Below, piece by piece: positions 51,549 to 59,469 of a stretch of 64,000 bases of DNA. The first letter of the stretch is position 1. The number at the start of each line of letters is the position of its first letter. The notes beneath the pieces were generated by a model that saw nothing but the letters and a program-made list of their open reading frames with translations, made no database searches and was not told the origin of the DNA. Source of the stretch: Flavobacteriales bacterium (GTDB taxonomy: Bacteria; Bacteroidota; Bacteroidia; Flavobacteriales; JASBRU01); contig JASBRU010000004.1 in the NCBI GenBank assembly GCA_030149285.1, positions 62,001 through 126,000 on the forward strand, written 5' to 3'. A program made the translations under genes and the position numbers.

Positions 51549-53882
51549 TCAATTAATCACCACTATTTTGGTAATAAATGTTTTTCCACCATCATCATTG
51601 GTAATAAAGGCAAGGTATACACCAGATTTTACACGTTCGCCACTAAAGTTATTCCCACTCCATATAGCTTGACCACCTTCTGCAACTGTCTCAAAAACAA
51701 GGTTACCACTTACATCGGTAATTTTTACTTGTGCATTGGTTACCAAGCCACGAATAGCTATAGGTCCTGCATACCCTGGTCTTACCGGGTTGGGGTAGGC
51801 AAATACCTCTTTAAAGTCCTCCCCTCCTTCAGTGGCTGCTCCCTGAAAAGAAATGATTCCTTTATCTGTACCAAAGTATACCTGTCCGTCTACCGGATTT
51901 ACAACTATGTCAATAATATTATTTGAAAGTAAAGGACTATTCTCCGATGTGAAATGGTGAATCTGTTCTGTACCGTCATCAGACGTATAGAAAGCGCCAC
52001 CACCGGATGTACCAAACCATTTTTTATTGGCTCCGTCTACTGCTATAGTTGTTATAGCTTGCCCAGAGAATAAACGCTCTACATTGCCTCCTTGCTCAAT
52101 TAAAATAGGTTGAGCATCTGCATTTAAAGGATCAGAAAAGATAAGATCGGGTGAAAAGAAAACACTCACACCATCATTTGTTCCTACCCATATTTCTCCA
52201 TCTTGATCCTCAACAAAACTCAACACACTTGCAGACTCTAAGTTACCACTACCCCCGGCAGTTGTAAGCCTACGAACTTGCGGCGAAGGAGACTCATTAA
52301 ATACAATAATACCATTGTTACGGGTTTGTAACCACTTATTTCCATTCTCATCAATCAGCAAATCTTTAAATGGAGTACCTGCCGGAGAAAATGCTCCTAA
52401 GCTGTAGTTTTGCCAAGAGCCATCGGCACGCTTTACTACCAATGGTCTTTCTACTAATGAGTTTGTCATCCATAAATCGCCATTGTAAAATACTGCGGCG
52501 CCTATTTGCACAATACTATCTGTAGTTGCTGCAGCTTGCAGCCCATCGTTACCTGTATTCTCGTGGTTAAATCGCTGAAAAAGCTCTCCGTTTCTAAACT
52601 CCAATAAACCATAGCCCCATGTGCCCACAAATACTTGTGTTACATCTATAGGGTTTATAGTTACCGTTACTGCATCTCTAACAAAATTCGGATACTGGGC
52701 TTGTTTCCAAGAAACCCTATCGTAGTTAAACAGTCCTTCATTATTAAACTGGTTTTCCCATGCTGCATTAATGCTACCAGGTGCTACCCATAATACTTGC
52801 TCTTCGGTAGCCATTGTTTGTACCGAATTACTAATTGGGCTATTGGGTATAATATTTAAAATAAAACTTGCATCCCACCTTCTTATCAAACCACTATTGG
52901 CATCAATCATCCATACATTACCTCTGGTATCATATGCAACGCCCAAAGGGGTAAAACTAAATGGCTCATTACCTTGGTCTGCCCTCCAAACCCTTACATC
53001 GTTTTCATCAAAACCGGAAGTACTGTAACTGTTAGAAAAGAAAATTAATCCGTTAGACACTCTTACATCTGCATACTTTGCAGGGTCTATTATAGGGGGG
53101 TCTACATTTAGTATATGCTGATTCCAAAGACCGTTTGCTATATCATATCTATAAATATCATCATCAAAACCAATTGGTGTTTTGTTTACTGCATACACAT
53201 AGCCATTATATACCGCTAAGGTGTTATATAAACTAGTAGGTATAGTATTTTGCAAGCCATTTTGCCAAGTGCTGGATAGTAGCAATAAAGGGTCGCTTCT
53301 ATCTACCTTAAATACTCCGGCTTCTGTAGCTGCATACAACACATCATTTGCAGGGTCATATGCAAGCTCATTTACATTCAGCTCGGTTGCGTTTACACCA
53401 ATAAAGTAGGTGTCTTTTACAATTTTATCGGTAAGGTTTATCACCACAATACCAAAACCACATGAAACATATATATCATCTCCTATGGGCAAAATATGGT
53501 TGATTGTTTTTCGGCTGATACCCGATGCACGTTTTATATCGGCAATGTTTATTACCTCATTGCCTCTTATCAAATCTATATTGGCATTGTCATAACCCAC
53601 CACTATATAGTCTGCAGCTTGGTTGTATGCTATTGCATTTACACCAATATCTGATAAGCCCGAAAGCTTAGACAAGCGGGTAATCTCTTCGGTAACAATA
53701 TCGTAGGTAAATATAGACTGTGTAGTAGCACAGTACAGTAAATCTCCTTTGCGAGCAATATCTACACCTTTGCTATAAGGCAAGTGTTCTCGCCACAAGC
53801 CTAATGAGGTTACTTGGGCATTAATTGCCTGAATAGACAAAACGAAAACAAATAAAAAAACAAGCCTTTTTCTAATAAACAT
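51549..53882 (-). CDS. porZ: PorZ-type T9SS surface component (beta-propeller)
   Basis: 777 residues: signal peptide (about 1-22), two seven-bladed-type beta-propellers with two-component-regulator-like blades (e.g. IVVGYDNANIDLIRG; DGEIWVGTNDGVSVF; KKWFGTSGGGAFYTSDDG) and a C-terminal T9SS sorting domain (FAYPNPVRPGYAGPI ... SGVYLAFITNDDGGKTFITKIVVIN). PorZ works with the PorU sortase at the cell surface, where it helps deliver the anionic LPS that anchors T9SS cargo. PhoX in this window is a likely client. Perfect -7 box at 53925-53918. Confidence 0.88.
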   Translation of the reverse strand: MFIRKRLVFLFVFVLSIQAINAQVTSLGLWREHLPYSKGVDIARKGDLLYCATTQSIFTYDIVTEEITRLSKLSGLSDIGVNAIAYNQAADYIVVGYDNANIDLIRGNEVINIADIKRASGISRKTINHILPIGDDIYVSCGFGIVVINLTDKIVKDTYFIGVNATELNVNELAYDPANDVLYAATEAGVFKVDRSDPLLLLSSTWQNGLQNTIPTSLYNTLAVYNGYVYAVNKTPIGFDDDIYRYDIANGLWNQHILNVDPPIIDPAKYADVRVSNGLIFFSNSYSTSGFDENDVRVWRADQGNEPFSFTPLGVAYDTRGNVWMIDANSGLIRRWDASFILNIIPNSPISNSVQTMATEEQVLWVAPGSINAAWENQFNNEGLFNYDRVSWKQAQYPNFVRDAVTVTINPIDVTQVFVGTWGYGLLEFRNGELFQRFNHENTGNDGLQAAATTDSIVQIGAAVFYNGDLWMTNSLVERPLVVKRADGSWQNYSLGAFSPAGTPFKDLLIDENGNKWLQTRNNGIIVFNESPSPQVRRLTTAGGSGNLESASVLSFVEDQDGEIWVGTNDGVSVFFSPDLIFSDPLNADAQPILIEQGGNVERLFSGQAITTIAVDGANKKWFGTSGGGAFYTSDDGTEQIHHFTSENSPLLSNNIIDIVVNPVDGQVYFGTDKGIISFQGAATEGGEDFKEVFAYPNPVRPGYAGPIAIRGLVTNAQVKITDVSGNLVFETVAEGGQAIWSGNNFSGERVKSGVYLAFITNDDGGKTFITKIVVIN

Positions 53883-53917
53883 ACTTTCAACAATTTAGCT
53901 ATGAGCCATAGCAGCTC

Positions 53918-53925
53918 CAAATATA
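53918..53925 (-). promoter_or_regulatory. -7 promoter element of porZ-recO
   Basis: The minus strand reads TATATTTG, a perfect TAnnTTTG, about 35 bases before the porZ ATG at 53882. It is divergent from the tRNA-Arg promoter 24 bp away. Confidence 0.5.
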
Positions 53926-53948
53926 AACGATAAAGACTGCAAAAATGA

Positions 53949-53956
53949 TATATTTG
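53949..53956 (+). promoter_or_regulatory. -7 promoter element of tRNA-Arg
   Basis: TATATTTG, a perfect TAnnTTTG, ending 12 bases before the tRNA 5' end at 53969. This is the spacing expected for a tRNA promoter with a short 5' leader. Confidence 0.5.
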
Positions 53957-53968
53957 CTTGTGTTTTTT

Positions 53969-54042
53969 GGCCCCGTAGTTCAACTGGATAGAATATCAGA
54001 TTTCGGCTCTGAGGGTTGGGGGTTCGAATCCTCCCGGGGTCA
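53969..54042 (+). tRNA. tRNA-Arg (anticodon TCG)
   Basis: 74 bases fold normally: acceptor stem GGCCCCG/CGGGGTC, D-arm GTTC/GAAT, anticodon stem TCAGA/TCTGA with loop TTTCGGC (anticodon TCG, codon CGA), T-arm GGGGG/CCTCC with loop TTCGAAT, discriminator A73 at 54042. No CCA is encoded (CACAAC follows). A diverged copy of its 3' part, from the anticodon loop onward, lies 540 bp downstream at 54586-54627. Confidence 0.95.
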
Positions 54043-54069
54043 CAACTATAAATCTACTATCTTTAAAGT

Positions 54070-54570
54070 ATGGAAAATCAGGTTTTAGACGATGCATTTC
54101 AAGAAATAAAAGAAAGAAGACGCAAGCTACTCCCTTGGTGGATACGTTTTTTTACATGGGTATATATGATTTTTGGAGTTATAGCCCCTCTTGGACTTAT
54201 TGCAGGCATTGCAGGCTGGCAGTTTAACTTATCTATTTATGGCTTAAGTACTGTGCAGCCTTTGTCTATTATAGGCCTAGTAATTATCTGTTTATTTATA
54301 TTGAATGGACTAGCTGCTTTTGGCCTTTGGTTAGAAAAAGACTGGGCAATACTATATGCAAAGGCTGCCGGTTATACAGGCATAGTGGTTTGTATTTTTA
54401 CCATGTTTATAATGCCTTCTCTATTTCCGCCACACGATAACTCTATTTATTTTGTGAATGGGAGTACTTCTATTAGTATTAGGTTAGAGCTTGCTTTACT
54501 TACTCCGTTTGTAATACGCCTAAGCAAAATACAGCGGGAGTGGAAACTAAGAGGCTTTAGTGCTATATAG
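54070..54570 (+). CDS. Small multi-pass membrane protein of unknown function
   Basis: I do not recognise this 166-residue protein. It has a basic N-terminus (QEIKERRRKLLPWW), about four hydrophobic segments (about 27-48, 65-86, 95-113 and possibly 133-147) and no signal peptide. It lies alone between the intact tRNA-Arg and the half tRNA-Arg. TATCTTTA, one mismatch from the -7 consensus, ends exactly four bases before its ATG. Confidence 0.6.
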   Translation: MENQVLDDAFQEIKERRRKLLPWWIRFFTWVYMIFGVIAPLGLIAGIAGWQFNLSIYGLSTVQPLSIIGLVIICLFILNGLAAFGLWLEKDWAILYAKAAGYTGIVVCIFTMFIMPSLFPPHDNSIYFVNGSTSISIRLELALLTPFVIRLSKIQREWKLRGFSAI

Positions 54571-54585
54571 TTTTACTATATTTTA

Positions 54586-54627
54586 TTTCGGTTCTGAGGG
54601 TTGCAGGTTTGAATCCTGTCGAGGTCA
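54586..54627 (+). pseudogene. 3' half of a tRNA-Arg (anticodon loop to discriminator)
   Basis: Over 42 bases (TTTCGGTTCTGAGGGTTG... to GAGGTCA) this aligns without gaps to the intact tRNA-Arg from its anticodon loop to A73, with seven differences. In the T-stem one change is compensated (G-C became C-G), so the copy evolved as a functional tRNA. Nothing upstream matches the 5' half. Partial tRNA copies like this are typical products of integrase-mediated insertion (att sites) or of a truncated tandem tRNA gene. The present acceptor 5' strand would mispair with it at one position. Confidence 0.75.
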
Positions 54628-54657
54628 CTTACTAATTAATCATATTAATAAAATCTT

Positions 54658-55668
54658 ATGGATTTCCCGAAAAGAAAACAACAGCATAAATCTCAATCAG
54701 ACTCTTTTGCAATACTTTTATATAGGCTCAAAGAGCTTGGAATATTTAGAAGTTTTACTGAAAATGACTACGGTATTGATTTTGAAATCGAAATAATTCT
54801 TAAAGAAAATGTCATTGGAAAATATTTAAAAGCACAAGTAAAGAGTGCTCAAAAAGTAAAAATTCGAAAACGTGATAATATCCCTACTATAAGCGGAATT
54901 AAACAATCTACACTTTTATATTGGGCTGAATTAAGTTTCAAAAGCCCTGTTGTAGTTTTTGCTGTTGACCTAAAAACTGAAGCAATATATTACACAAAAA
55001 GTGTTTTTTGGCAGGCTACTAAGTTAATTGACGACACCAATAAATCTAAAACTATTGAATTCCTACCTGCGTTGGAGTTACCTAATACAGAAGATAATAT
55101 TACTAAAAAAAAGATGGAGGGTTTTATAACTAGTTTACTAGTGAAAAAAATTGCTTATGACCCTAGTATAAGTGATATAATTTTTGCACATAAAACTATC
55201 CTTAGAAGTCTTAAAAATATATTTGATATGTATACTGATACATGGCATTACGATGCTTGGACTGAAGTTCAATCTTTAGATATTTTTAAAACTACTCTCG
55301 ATTGCTCCATATATCTTATCGAGCTTCCTAAAGAAATTGATGGTGTTGATGCTGATGATTTGAAAAACCTTTTAAGTTTTGACTATTGGGCAAAAAAAAC
55401 TAATTGGTCAGGCGATGAAGTCTCAAATGAAATTGCAAAAATTCCACTCAAAATTATTTTACCCCTTTTACTAAGTAGAATATCTTATTTCTCCAATATG
55501 ATTTTAGATGCTAAAACCTACTGGCAACATAAAGACATTGCTTACTTGAAACTAGTCCATTCAATTAAAATTCCTGAAAACCTTGATCATGAATCAATAA
55601 CAGACATTAGTTATAATAATACCCCTTTAACAAATGATGTTCCCTTTTCACATTATTTATTAGTATAA
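54658..55668 (+). CDS. DUF4365-domain protein, predicted nuclease-like
   Basis: This 336-residue protein has no signal peptide. Its N-terminal about 140 residues match DUF4365: RKQQHKSQSDSFAILLYRLKELGIFRSFTENDYGIDFEIEI followed by GKYLKAQVKSAQKVKI. The Asp of YGIDFEIEI and the AQVK (QxK) motif are in the order expected for a PD-(D/E)xK-like nuclease fold with Gln for Glu. The C-terminal about 190 residues are helical and unrecognised. DUF4365 proteins turn up in accessory islands and in some defence loci. The gene is visibly more AT-rich than its neighbours and sits right after the half tRNA. Confidence 0.72.
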   Translation: MDFPKRKQQHKSQSDSFAILLYRLKELGIFRSFTENDYGIDFEIEIILKENVIGKYLKAQVKSAQKVKIRKRDNIPTISGIKQSTLLYWAELSFKSPVVVFAVDLKTEAIYYTKSVFWQATKLIDDTNKSKTIEFLPALELPNTEDNITKKKMEGFITSLLVKKIAYDPSISDIIFAHKTILRSLKNIFDMYTDTWHYDAWTEVQSLDIFKTTLDCSIYLIELPKEIDGVDADDLKNLLSFDYWAKKTNWSGDEVSNEIAKIPLKIILPLLLSRISYFSNMILDAKTYWQHKDIAYLKLVHSIKIPENLDHESITDISYNNTPLTNDVPFSHYLLV

Positions 55669-55699
55669 GATGATATTTTGTATACATAAGATTTTTATG

Positions 55700-55707
55700 T
55701 ATATTTG
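55700..55707 (+). promoter_or_regulatory. -7 promoter element of padR (leaderless)
   Basis: TATATTTG, then TCTT, then the ATG at 55712. Perfect -7 consensus with the same N4 distance to the start codon seen at the TetR, YiiX-like and uvrC genes. Confidence 0.6.
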
Positions 55708-55711
55708 TCTT

Positions 55712-56047
55712 ATGTATTCAAATAATCTAATTAAAGGCACACTACAACCTATTATTCTGAAGTTATTAGAAAGCGGCAGAATGTATGGTTATGAGATCAC
55801 CCAAAAGGTAAAAGAATTATCTGATGGGAAAATAGAAATAACTGAAGGCGCATTGTACCCTGCATTGCATAAGCTAGAAGCAGACGGCATACTTAAAACC
55901 GAAAAAGAGTATATCGGTAAACGGGTGCGCAAGTATTACTCTTTGTCTGACGATGGCGCTGCAGTAGCAACAGCAAAAGTCACAGAGTTTTCTGATTTTA
56001 TGCAAACCGTAAGTTCTATTCTATCTCCAAAAGCAAAAACATTATGA
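55712..56047 (+). CDS. PadR-family transcriptional regulator
   Basis: 111 residues from ATG 55712: a winged helix-turn-helix of the PadR type (LIKGTLQPIILKLLESGRMYGYEITQKVKEL ... ITEGALYPALHKLEADGILKTEKEYIGKRVRKYYSLSDDG). An in-frame start at 55670 adds 14 residues with no family match and lies upstream of the -7 box, so it is rejected. The gene overlaps the next by four bases (ATGA). Such PadR-membrane protein pairs usually control a neighbouring envelope or transport function. Confidence 0.88.
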   Translation: MYSNNLIKGTLQPIILKLLESGRMYGYEITQKVKELSDGKIEITEGALYPALHKLEADGILKTEKEYIGKRVRKYYSLSDDGAAVATAKVTEFSDFMQTVSSILSPKAKTL

Positions 56048-56463
56048 TACTAACTGAGCAACAAATAGACTATATCAAAAAAGACATCTCTAACAGAGGG
56101 GTGAGCTTAACAGATTTGGCTGACAGCTTGGTAGACCATATCTGCTGTTTTATAGAAAACAATAATCATACAGACTTTAGCACTGCATACGAAGCGGCCC
56201 TGGCAAAATTTGGCAGTTTCGGACCAAAAGAAATTCAAAAAAACACCACACTATTATTAAATCTCAAAAAAGAAACAATTATGAAAGCAACCATGTATAT
56301 CTTAGGATACGTAGCCGTAATTTTAGTTACAACCGGTAGCCTATTTAAAACCATGCACTGGCCAATGGCTAACATATTTTTGGTAACCGGCATTATGCTG
56401 TTAAACATTGGCGTATTACCTATGTACTTTTATAACAAGTACAAGCAGTCTATTGCACAATAG
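56044..56463 (+). CDS. PadR-linked membrane protein with GldL-like segment
   Basis: 139 residues: a helical N-terminal domain of about 75 residues (ILTEQQIDYIKKDISNRGVSLTDLADSLVDHICCFIE), typical of proteins encoded after padR in Bacteroidota, then two membrane helices (about 83-100 and 108-126). The segment GSLFKTMHWPMANIFLVTGIMLL contains the FK-x-HWP-x-A pattern seen in GldL and related inner-membrane proteins. It is translated with padR (4-bp overlap). The function is unknown. A terminator follows. Confidence 0.7.
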   Translation: MILTEQQIDYIKKDISNRGVSLTDLADSLVDHICCFIENNNHTDFSTAYEAALAKFGSFGPKEIQKNTTLLLNLKKETIMKATMYILGYVAVILVTTGSLFKTMHWPMANIFLVTGIMLLNIGVLPMYFYNKYKQSIAQ

Positions 56464-56490
56464 CAATACGCAAAAACATAATTAAATGAA

Positions 56491-56519
56491 AAGCCTGCAC
56501 AGATGTGTAGGCTTTTTTG
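56491..56519 (+). terminator. Rho-independent terminator after the padR pair
   Basis: Stem AAGCCTGCA/TGTAGGCTT (with one G-T pair, from 56491 to 56514), loop of about six bases, then a run of six T. It is 28 bp after the stop codon at 56463. Confidence 0.75.
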
Positions 56520-56612
56520 ATTCTAGCAACCTGTTTACTATATAATCCAATACTTAAAAATGCTTATTTTGGTTCAAGAAAAGTTAACAATTCTCATAAA
56601 ACATAAGCACAA

Positions 56613-57446
56613 ATGGGAAAATGCATCTATTGTGAAAAAAAAGCAGGTTTTTTAAGTTCTCGGCACAGAGCATGTAAAACCAAATTTGAAAATGGGGTTC
56701 AATTATATATAGATGAAATATCTAATACAATAGTTAAAAAATCTACCTATGAAAATTTAAAACAAAAATTAGAGGAAATAAGGGTATCACACTTGATAAA
56801 AGAAAACCAAAAACCAAGCTTAATAGCATTAGGCTTTGACAGAGCAATCAAAAGCATTTTAAGTGATCGTTTATTATCTGTAGAAGAAGAGGACAGAGTA
56901 ACAGAGTTTAAAACCCGCTTTGAGTTAAGTGAAAAGCTTTTAGATAAAAATGGCTCTTATACAAAAGTAATAATGTCCTCCATATTAAGAGACCTAAGTA
57001 TTGGGCTTATTCCAGAATTAAATACCAATAATGTAATTCCCTTGCCTTTCCTTTTTCAAAAATCTGAACAATTGATTTGGTTTTTTAATGATGTAGGGTA
57101 TTATGAACAGCAAACACGAACAGAATATCACGGTTCTAAAGGGTCTTTAAACTTTGAGTTATTTAAAGGTGTAGATTATGAGATGAGTTCTTTTTCTGTT
57201 AGCCCTGTATCTATTACAGAAATGAACTATATAAGTACCGGAACACTTGCGATAACCACTAATCATATTTATTTTGGTTCTGATGATACCACTTTTAAAA
57301 TTCGTCATTCAAATTTAATTGGCATAGACCCTTATGAAGATGGAATAGGTATTCATACAGACGGATGGAATTCAGTACCCCAAGTATTCAATAATATAGA
57401 TGGATGGTTTATGTATTACGCTATCATAGGTCTTAATAAGCTTTAA
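56613..57446 (+). CDS. Zinc-ribbon protein of unknown function
   Basis: I do not recognise this 277-residue protein. It starts with a zinc-binding segment (CIYCEKKAGFLSSRHRAC, i.e. CxxC and HxxxC-like at residues 4-21), then a helical middle (about 25-140) and a beta-rich C-terminal part with a PH-like run (GTLAITTNHIYFGSDDTTFKIRHSNLIGIDPYEDGIGIHTDG) near 208-250. There is no signal peptide. It is followed 3 bp later by a serine hydrolase gene, so they may be co-transcribed. It belongs to the accessory-looking part of the window. Confidence 0.55.
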   Translation: MGKCIYCEKKAGFLSSRHRACKTKFENGVQLYIDEISNTIVKKSTYENLKQKLEEIRVSHLIKENQKPSLIALGFDRAIKSILSDRLLSVEEEDRVTEFKTRFELSEKLLDKNGSYTKVIMSSILRDLSIGLIPELNTNNVIPLPFLFQKSEQLIWFFNDVGYYEQQTRTEYHGSKGSLNFELFKGVDYEMSSFSVSPVSITEMNYISTGTLAITTNHIYFGSDDTTFKIRHSNLIGIDPYEDGIGIHTDGWNSVPQVFNNIDGWFMYYAIIGLNKL

Positions 57447-57449
57447 ATT

Positions 57450-58562
57450 ATGTATAATCTCTCCAAAAACTATCTATCAATATTTCTTTTTTCCCTTTAT
57501 TCAGTAACAGGTTACTCTCAAACACTAGAAACCCAATTTCAGGAAGTTTTAGACTTTACTTACCAAGAAAACACGGATGCTGTAGGCATGATTATTCATG
57601 TGGAAGCACCCAACAAAAATATTTCGTGGACAGGAGTAGTTGGTTATTCCGGTAAAGAAAATACGCTTGCACTAAATACAAACCAGCCTGTACTTATTGC
57701 CAGTAATACTAAAACTTATGTTGCGGTTGCAACCCTAAAACTGGTTGAAAAAGGCAAAATAAAACTAAACCAACCAATTGCAGATTTAATTAGTGAAAAA
57801 TCAAATACTGTATTAACGGAAGATGGCTATGAGTTAGATAAAATTACGATTAGGCATCTGTTATCACATACATCAGGCATTGCCGACTATGTAGATGATG
57901 CCTATTTTGAACTTGTTAATGAAAAACCATATAAACTATGGACTAGAGATGAACAAATACAGCGCACAGTAGCTGTTGGCGACCCATTAGCTGAGCCGGG
58001 AAAACAATTTAAGTACGGCGATATTAATTATTTGCTCCTTACTGAAATTATTGAACAGCAAACTGACAAGCCCTTTTATACAGCAATAAGAGGGTTAATA
58101 GATTATGAAAAACATGGGCTCAATTCTACTTGGTTTATTAATTTAGAAAAAGCTCCTGAGGGTACACTTCCCTTAGCACACCAGTATTGGAGCAAATACG
58201 ATTGGGGCTCTTACTATCAAAACCCATCATGGGATTTGTATGGCGGCGGAGGAATAGCCTCTACGGCAGAAGACTTAGCCCTCTTTTTTCAGTTGTTATT
58301 TGAGGGCAAAATCATTCAGGATAAAGAGCTTTTGGCAGAAATGTACTCCTTTGTATTACCCAAAGAAGAGTCAATCTATTGCTTAGGGATAAGAGTGATT
58401 TCTTTTCATGGTCATACGGCTTATTACCACGGTGGTTTTTGGGGTACTGATGTAATGTATCTGCCGGAGTTCAACACTACAATTTCTGCTTTTACCCTTC
58501 AAAAAGACAAGCGTAATTTAAATGCTGAAATCAGTAACAAAATTTTAGAGTTGTTAAAATAA
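57450..58562 (+). CDS. Serine hydrolase of the beta-lactamase/D-alanyl-D-alanine carboxypeptidase fold
   Basis: 370 residues: signal peptide (about 1-23) and a class C-type penicillin-binding fold. The nucleophile is in the SxxK motif SNTK (about 84-87, LIASNTKTYVAV), the second motif is YGD (FKYGDINYLL, in place of YxN), and the third is HGG (YYHGGFWGTD). Members hydrolyse D-amino acid peptides, esters or beta-lactams; substrate is unknown. It is convergent with the cupin gene across a short hairpin. Confidence 0.85.
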   Translation: MYNLSKNYLSIFLFSLYSVTGYSQTLETQFQEVLDFTYQENTDAVGMIIHVEAPNKNISWTGVVGYSGKENTLALNTNQPVLIASNTKTYVAVATLKLVEKGKIKLNQPIADLISEKSNTVLTEDGYELDKITIRHLLSHTSGIADYVDDAYFELVNEKPYKLWTRDEQIQRTVAVGDPLAEPGKQFKYGDINYLLLTEIIEQQTDKPFYTAIRGLIDYEKHGLNSTWFINLEKAPEGTLPLAHQYWSKYDWGSYYQNPSWDLYGGGGIASTAEDLALFFQLLFEGKIIQDKELLAEMYSFVLPKEESIYCLGIRVISFHGHTAYYHGGFWGTDVMYLPEFNTTISAFTLQKDKRNLNAEISNKILELLK

Positions 58563-58580
58563 TCCCTCTTAGCGAGGGAT
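58562..58580. terminator. Small hairpin between convergent genes
   Basis: ATCCCTC-TTAGC-GAGGGAT, a 7-bp perfect stem that overlaps the last base of the serine hydrolase stop and the cupin stop codon. There is no strong T run on the plus strand; on the minus strand ATTATTTTAA follows. It is a plausible terminator for the cupin operon only. Confidence 0.4.
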
Positions 58581-59063
58581 CATTTGATTGGTATCAAGCG
58601 GGTAACTATCATACTTATTGTAAAGCTTCAAAAAATCATCAGGGTTTACAGGGGCTGAGCTTAGTACTTGTTTAAGCCCTCTCATAAACCCTTCTCGCTT
58701 TGCAGCCGGATTAAAAATTAAGGTCACCTTAGCTTCACTTTGTTGGTCATTTTTAAAACCATGCGGTGTAAACCTAGGCACATATACAATATCTCCTTTC
58801 TGTAGCTTATGCTCCTCTTCCCCTACTTGCACCGTTACAATGCCCTCTCTCACCATAAATGTTTCATCCATAAACCGATGATAATGTGGTTTAGCCCCAA
58901 CAGCCCCTGCACCAAGTGTTATATAATATATCCCTAATTGGTCATTAGTATGTTCACTTGTAAGCATCAGGTTTGTCGACACATTATCTAAAACAAGGTG
59001 TTCTCCATCATCAGGTTTAATAATTTTTGCTCTATTTTCTAGTTTATCATTTAAGTAGTCCAT
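58569..59063 (-). CDS. Cupin-domain protein
   Basis: 164 residues with a single cupin barrel: motif 1 GAKPHYHRFMDETFMVREG (His, His, Glu metal ligands) and motif 2 PRFTPHGFKND (His), so the metal site is intact. No signal peptide. It is the last gene of a minus-strand trio with a SnoaL-like protein and a flavodoxin-like oxidoreductase, opposite to an ECF sigma factor. Substrate and reaction are unknown. Confidence 0.82.
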   Translation of the reverse strand: MDYLNDKLENRAKIIKPDDGEHLVLDNVSTNLMLTSEHTNDQLGIYYITLGAGAVGAKPHYHRFMDETFMVREGIVTVQVGEEEHKLQKGDIVYVPRFTPHGFKNDQQSEAKVTLIFNPAAKREGFMRGLKQVLSSAPVNPDDFLKLYNKYDSYPLDTNQMIPR

Positions 59064-59067
59064 AGTG

Positions 59068-59442
59068 TTATTTTGAAAGACTTATTAATTCAACTTTTGG
59101 GAAATTCCCAATTACTGTCCAGCCATCTTCATTTACCAATGAGATGTAAGAATGAAAATGTAAATACTCACTTGACAATGTAAGCTTTACCATAGCCATA
59201 TCTTCCATAATATCTACTGAGTGTATGTTTATTTCTCTAGGCACACCTCCAAACTTTCCGGTAGATACATGCTCAACATAATCCTCTTTATTAATTAAAT
59301 ACACACCTTTTTTATCAAAGTATCCGTTTTGGATATTTAAAAAATCTTTATGCATTGCTTTGCTAAGCCTATCTATGTTTGCTTCGTCCGCTCCTTCTGT
59401 AAAGTTTTTTAATGCTGCAATCACTTGTTCTTTATCAGTCAT
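59068..59442 (-). CDS. SnoaL/lumazine-binding-like small protein
   Basis: 124 residues of the NTF2-like fold: KEQVIAALKNFTEGADEANIDRLSKAMHKDFLNIQNGYFDKKGVYLINKEDYVEH ... VSTGKFGG, ending with a WTVIGNFPK strand. This resembles the putative lumazine-binding (DUF4440/SnoaL) group. Four bp separate it from the cupin gene. Such proteins often share operons with redox enzymes; a catalytic role is not established. Confidence 0.72.
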   Translation of the reverse strand: MTDKEQVIAALKNFTEGADEANIDRLSKAMHKDFLNIQNGYFDKKGVYLINKEDYVEHVSTGKFGGVPREINIHSVDIMEDMAMVKLTLSSEYLHFHSYISLVNEDGWTVIGNFPKVELISLSK

Positions 59443-59469
59443 AATTTTATAGTTTATTAATTATTAATT

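Noticed and set aside
54560-54796. Open frame of 78 codons overlapping the half tRNA-Arg and the start of the DUF4365 gene.
   Set aside because: It runs through the tRNA relic and out of frame through a gene with family support.
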